From: Pararhodobacter sp. CCB-MM2
Lineage (GTDB): Bacteria > Pseudomonadota > Alphaproteobacteria > Rhodobacterales > Rhodobacteraceae
Length of the DNA stretch: 64,000 nt
NCBI RefSeq assembly: GCF_001691415.1
Contig: NZ_LRRR01000017.1
Coordinates: forward strand, 23,246-87,245
Reading direction: 5' to 3'
The notes below the pieces were generated by a model. The model did not search any database, had not been told where the DNA came from, and worked only from the letters and a program-made list of their open reading frames with translations. Shown here in pieces: positions 63,201 through 64,000 of the stretch. The first letter of the stretch is position 1, and each line of letters begins with the position of its first letter. The translations under genes and the position numbers were made by a program.

Positions 63201-63924
63201 GCGTCTCGGTGAGATCTTCATCGACATGCACAAGGAAGGCGCCGGCTTCCGCGCGATGATGAACAACTTCGCCATCGCCGTGTCGGTGGGCCTGCAATAC
63301 GGCGTGCCGCTGGACGAATTCGTCGACGCCTTCACCTTCACCCGCTTCGAGCCCGCGGGCATGGTGCAGGGCAACGAGGCGATCAAGAACGCGACCTCGA
63401 TCCTCGACTACATCTTCCGCGAGCTGGCGATCTCGTATCTGGACCGCACCGACCTCGCGCATGTGAAGCCCTCGGGCGCCAGCTTCGACGACCTCGGCGC
63501 AGGCGACAAGGAAGGCCAGAAGAACGTCAGCGCGCTTACCGACGATGCGGCCTCGCGCGGGTTGGAAGTGCTGCGCCAGATCTCCTCGACTGGGTATCTG
63601 CGCAAGCGTCTGCCGCAGGAGCTGGTGGTGCTGCAGGGCGGCTCGTCCAATGTGACGGCGGTCAGCCAGATCGCCCCGGTGGCACGGGCCGAAGCCCAGC
63701 CGGGCCAGCCGATGCCGATCCCGCCGCTGGGCGGCGTGTCGGTGGCCGCGCGCTCGGAAACCTCGGTCGAGGCCGTGGCAGCCGTGAGCATGGATGCTCG
63801 GACCAAGGCGAAGATGCAGGGCTACGAGGGCGATCCTTGTGGGGAGTGCGGCAACTACACGCTGGTGCGCAACGGCACCTGCATGAAGTGCAACACCTGC
63901 GGCTCGACGAGCGGTTGCAGCTGA
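60217..63924 (+). CDS. nrdJ: Class II (adenosylcobalamin-dependent) ribonucleotide reductase
   Basis: A 1235-residue enzyme that reduces ribonucleotides to deoxyribonucleotides with a radical generated from adenosylcobalamin; it works with or without oxygen. Active-site motifs are [20 protein letters not shown] and [13 protein letters not shown]. The C-terminus carries [20 protein letters not shown], a redox or zinc-ribbon cysteine cluster. [20 protein letters not shown] is conserved. The C-terminal ~180 residues add a domain typical of the long form. ATG 60217 is chosen because the family begins MKIERKFT; upstream in-frame sequence has no homology. Cobalamin genes elsewhere in the window supply its cofactor. 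Confidence 0.95.
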   Translation: MKIERKFTTDGQDAYSALAFTTTVSEIRNPDGKIVFRNEQVEVPQGWSQVASDVIAQKYFRKAGVPARLKKVAEKGVPEFLWRSVPDEKAMADLPEAERFSGETSAKQVFDRLAGAWAYWGWKGGYFTTEADAQAYYDEMRVMLARQMAAPNSPQWFNTGLHWAYGIDGPSQGHFYVDPFTHKLVKSKSSYEHPQPHACFIQSVSDDLVNEGGIMDLWVREARLFKYGSGTGTNFSSLRAEGEKLSGGGKSSGLMGFLKIGDRAAGAIKSGGTTRRAAKMVIIDMDHPDIEDFINWKVIEEQKVASLVAGSKMHEARLNEIFDAIRQWDGSTEDAVDPAKNPSLKDAIRSAKKAMIPDTYTNRVLQYARQGYTSIEFPTYDTDWDSEAYVSVSGQNSNNSVRVTDAFLKAVKDDADWELLRRTDGKVAKTVSARELWDQVGHAAWACADPGIQFHDTVNAWHTCPEDGEIRGSNPCSEYMFLDDTACNLASMNLLKFYDGQKFDAEGYVHASRLWTITLEISVMMAQFPSKEIAQRSYDYRTLGLGYANIGGLLMNMGLGYDSDEGRALAGALTAIMTGISYATSAEMAAELGAFPGYERNKQHMLRVIRNHRRAAHGLADFEAVNVTPVALDAANCPDASLVALARTAWDEALALGEAHGYRNAQSTVIAPTGTIGLVMDCDTTGIEPDFALVKFKKLAGGGYFKIINQSVPAALAKLGYRPSQIEEIIAYAVGHGSIGQAPSINHTALIGHGFGPAEIKKIETALATAFDIRFVFNQWTLGEEFCRETLGIPQAKLNDPSFDLLKHLGFTKAQVEAANDHVLGTMTLEGAPHLKKEHYAVFDCANACGKKGTRYLSVDSHIRMMAAAQSFISGAISKTINMPNSATIEETLAAYELSWSLGIKANALYRDGSKLSQPLAAALIEDDEEAEEILATGSAQEKAAVIAEKIVEKIIVKEIARGREKLPERRKGYTQKAIVGGHKVYLRTGEYGDGRLGEIFIDMHKEGAGFRAMMNNFAIAVSVGLQYGVPLDEFVDAFTFTRFEPAGMVQGNEAIKNATSILDYIFRELAISYLDRTDLAHVKPSGASFDDLGAGDKEGQKNVSALTDDAASRGLEVLRQISSTGYLRKRLPQELVVLQGGSSNVTAVSQIAPVARAEAQPGQPMPIPPLGGVSVAARSETSVEAVAAVSMDARTKAKMQGYEGDPCGECGNYTLVRNGTCMKCNTCGSTSGCS

Positions 63925-63954
63925 TCCGGCTACCCAAGCGCCGGATGTGAGCGG

Positions 63955-63985
63955 AAGGGCCGGGGGAAACCCCGGCCCTTTCCCT
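63955..63985 (+). terminator. Terminator of nrdJ
   Basis: A perfect 11-bp stem (63955-63965 with 63970-63980) around GAAA, followed by TTCCCTTT. Confidence 0.88.
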
Positions 63986-64000
63986 TTGGCGGGGCAGGGC

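Noticed and set aside
60019..63462. A very long open frame (over 1100 codons) on the minus strand opposite nrdJ
   Set aside because: It is the mirror of a GC-rich gene with strong third-position GC. Its protein has low-complexity Arg/Asp/Val/Leu-rich composition without motifs, while the plus strand encodes a complete class II reductase.

Overview
The window is high-GC DNA from an alphaproteobacterium, most likely a member of the Rhodobacterales (Roseobacter/Paracoccus-type). Support for this comes from a CckA-type hybrid kinase with a CtrA-like box in front of it, an NDUFA12-type complex I assembly protein next to an MlaD-like and a DUF2155-like gene, the aerobic CobS/CobT cobaltochelatase, a B12-dependent class II ribonucleotide reductase, heterotetrameric sarcosine oxidase, and many tightly overlapping genes. 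It looks like ordinary chromosome. I see no rRNA, tRNA, CRISPR array, insertion sequence, integrase or phage gene.

Layout. 0-4 kb: the 3' end of a MttB-like methyltransferase gene, a class I/II aminotransferase, a polytopic membrane protein and an RsmB-like RNA methyltransferase. 4-9.5 kb: cckA, then a packed lower-ligand cobalamin set (cobT, cobS, a cobC-like phosphatase, cobU). 9.6-14.5 kb: an esterase, a lipoprotein, a sulfur-trafficking set (secreted rhodanese, YeeE/YedE transporter, 53-aa anchored peptide) and a methionine aminopeptidase. 14.5-18.8 kb: a capsule-export type ABC ATPase and KpsE-like protein, divergent from an SseB-like and a YiiX-like gene. 18.9-24.3 kb: rplM-rpsI, a membrane glycosyltransferase, a PaiB-like protein, purF and a small secreted protein. 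24.4-30.7 kb: a divergent CDF metal exporter/MerR pair, then soxBDAG. 30.7-36.3 kb: a Cys-rich secreted protein, divergent glpR/glpD, two cyclophilins, and the NDUFA12/MlaD/DUF2155 cluster. 36.3-46 kb: an M24 peptidase, secreted unknowns, cobaltochelatase cobT and (3.9 kb away) cobS, separated by an HxlR regulator with two paralogous FMN reductases, a racemase homologue and a DUF1877-like protein. 46-49 kb: an AEC transporter and two membrane proteins. 49-59.8 kb: a reductive pyrimidine catabolism cluster with two tandem RutR-like TetR regulators, an omega-aminotransferase, an N-carbamoyl-beta-alanine amidase, dihydropyrimidinase, a ThiY/SsuABC-like ABC transporter and three embedded unknown or accessory genes. 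60.2-63.9 kb: nrdJ.

How the genes work together. Cobalamin is a recurring theme: lower-ligand assembly and cobalt insertion are both encoded here, and nrdJ needs the product. Methylamine/sarcosine and pyrimidine breakdown (MttB-like, SoxBDAG, HydA/amidase/transaminase) point to a scavenging heterotroph. The most interesting candidates for undescribed biology are the rhodanese/YeeE/53-aa peptide set, in which the peptide ends in a Gly-flanked Cys reminiscent of a sulfur-carrier arm, and the pyrimidine operon with its RutR-like operator, two TetR paralogues and translationally coupled accessory genes (GNAT, secreted protein, 111-aa protein). All functions are read from sequence motifs and remembered family features; no database search was run.
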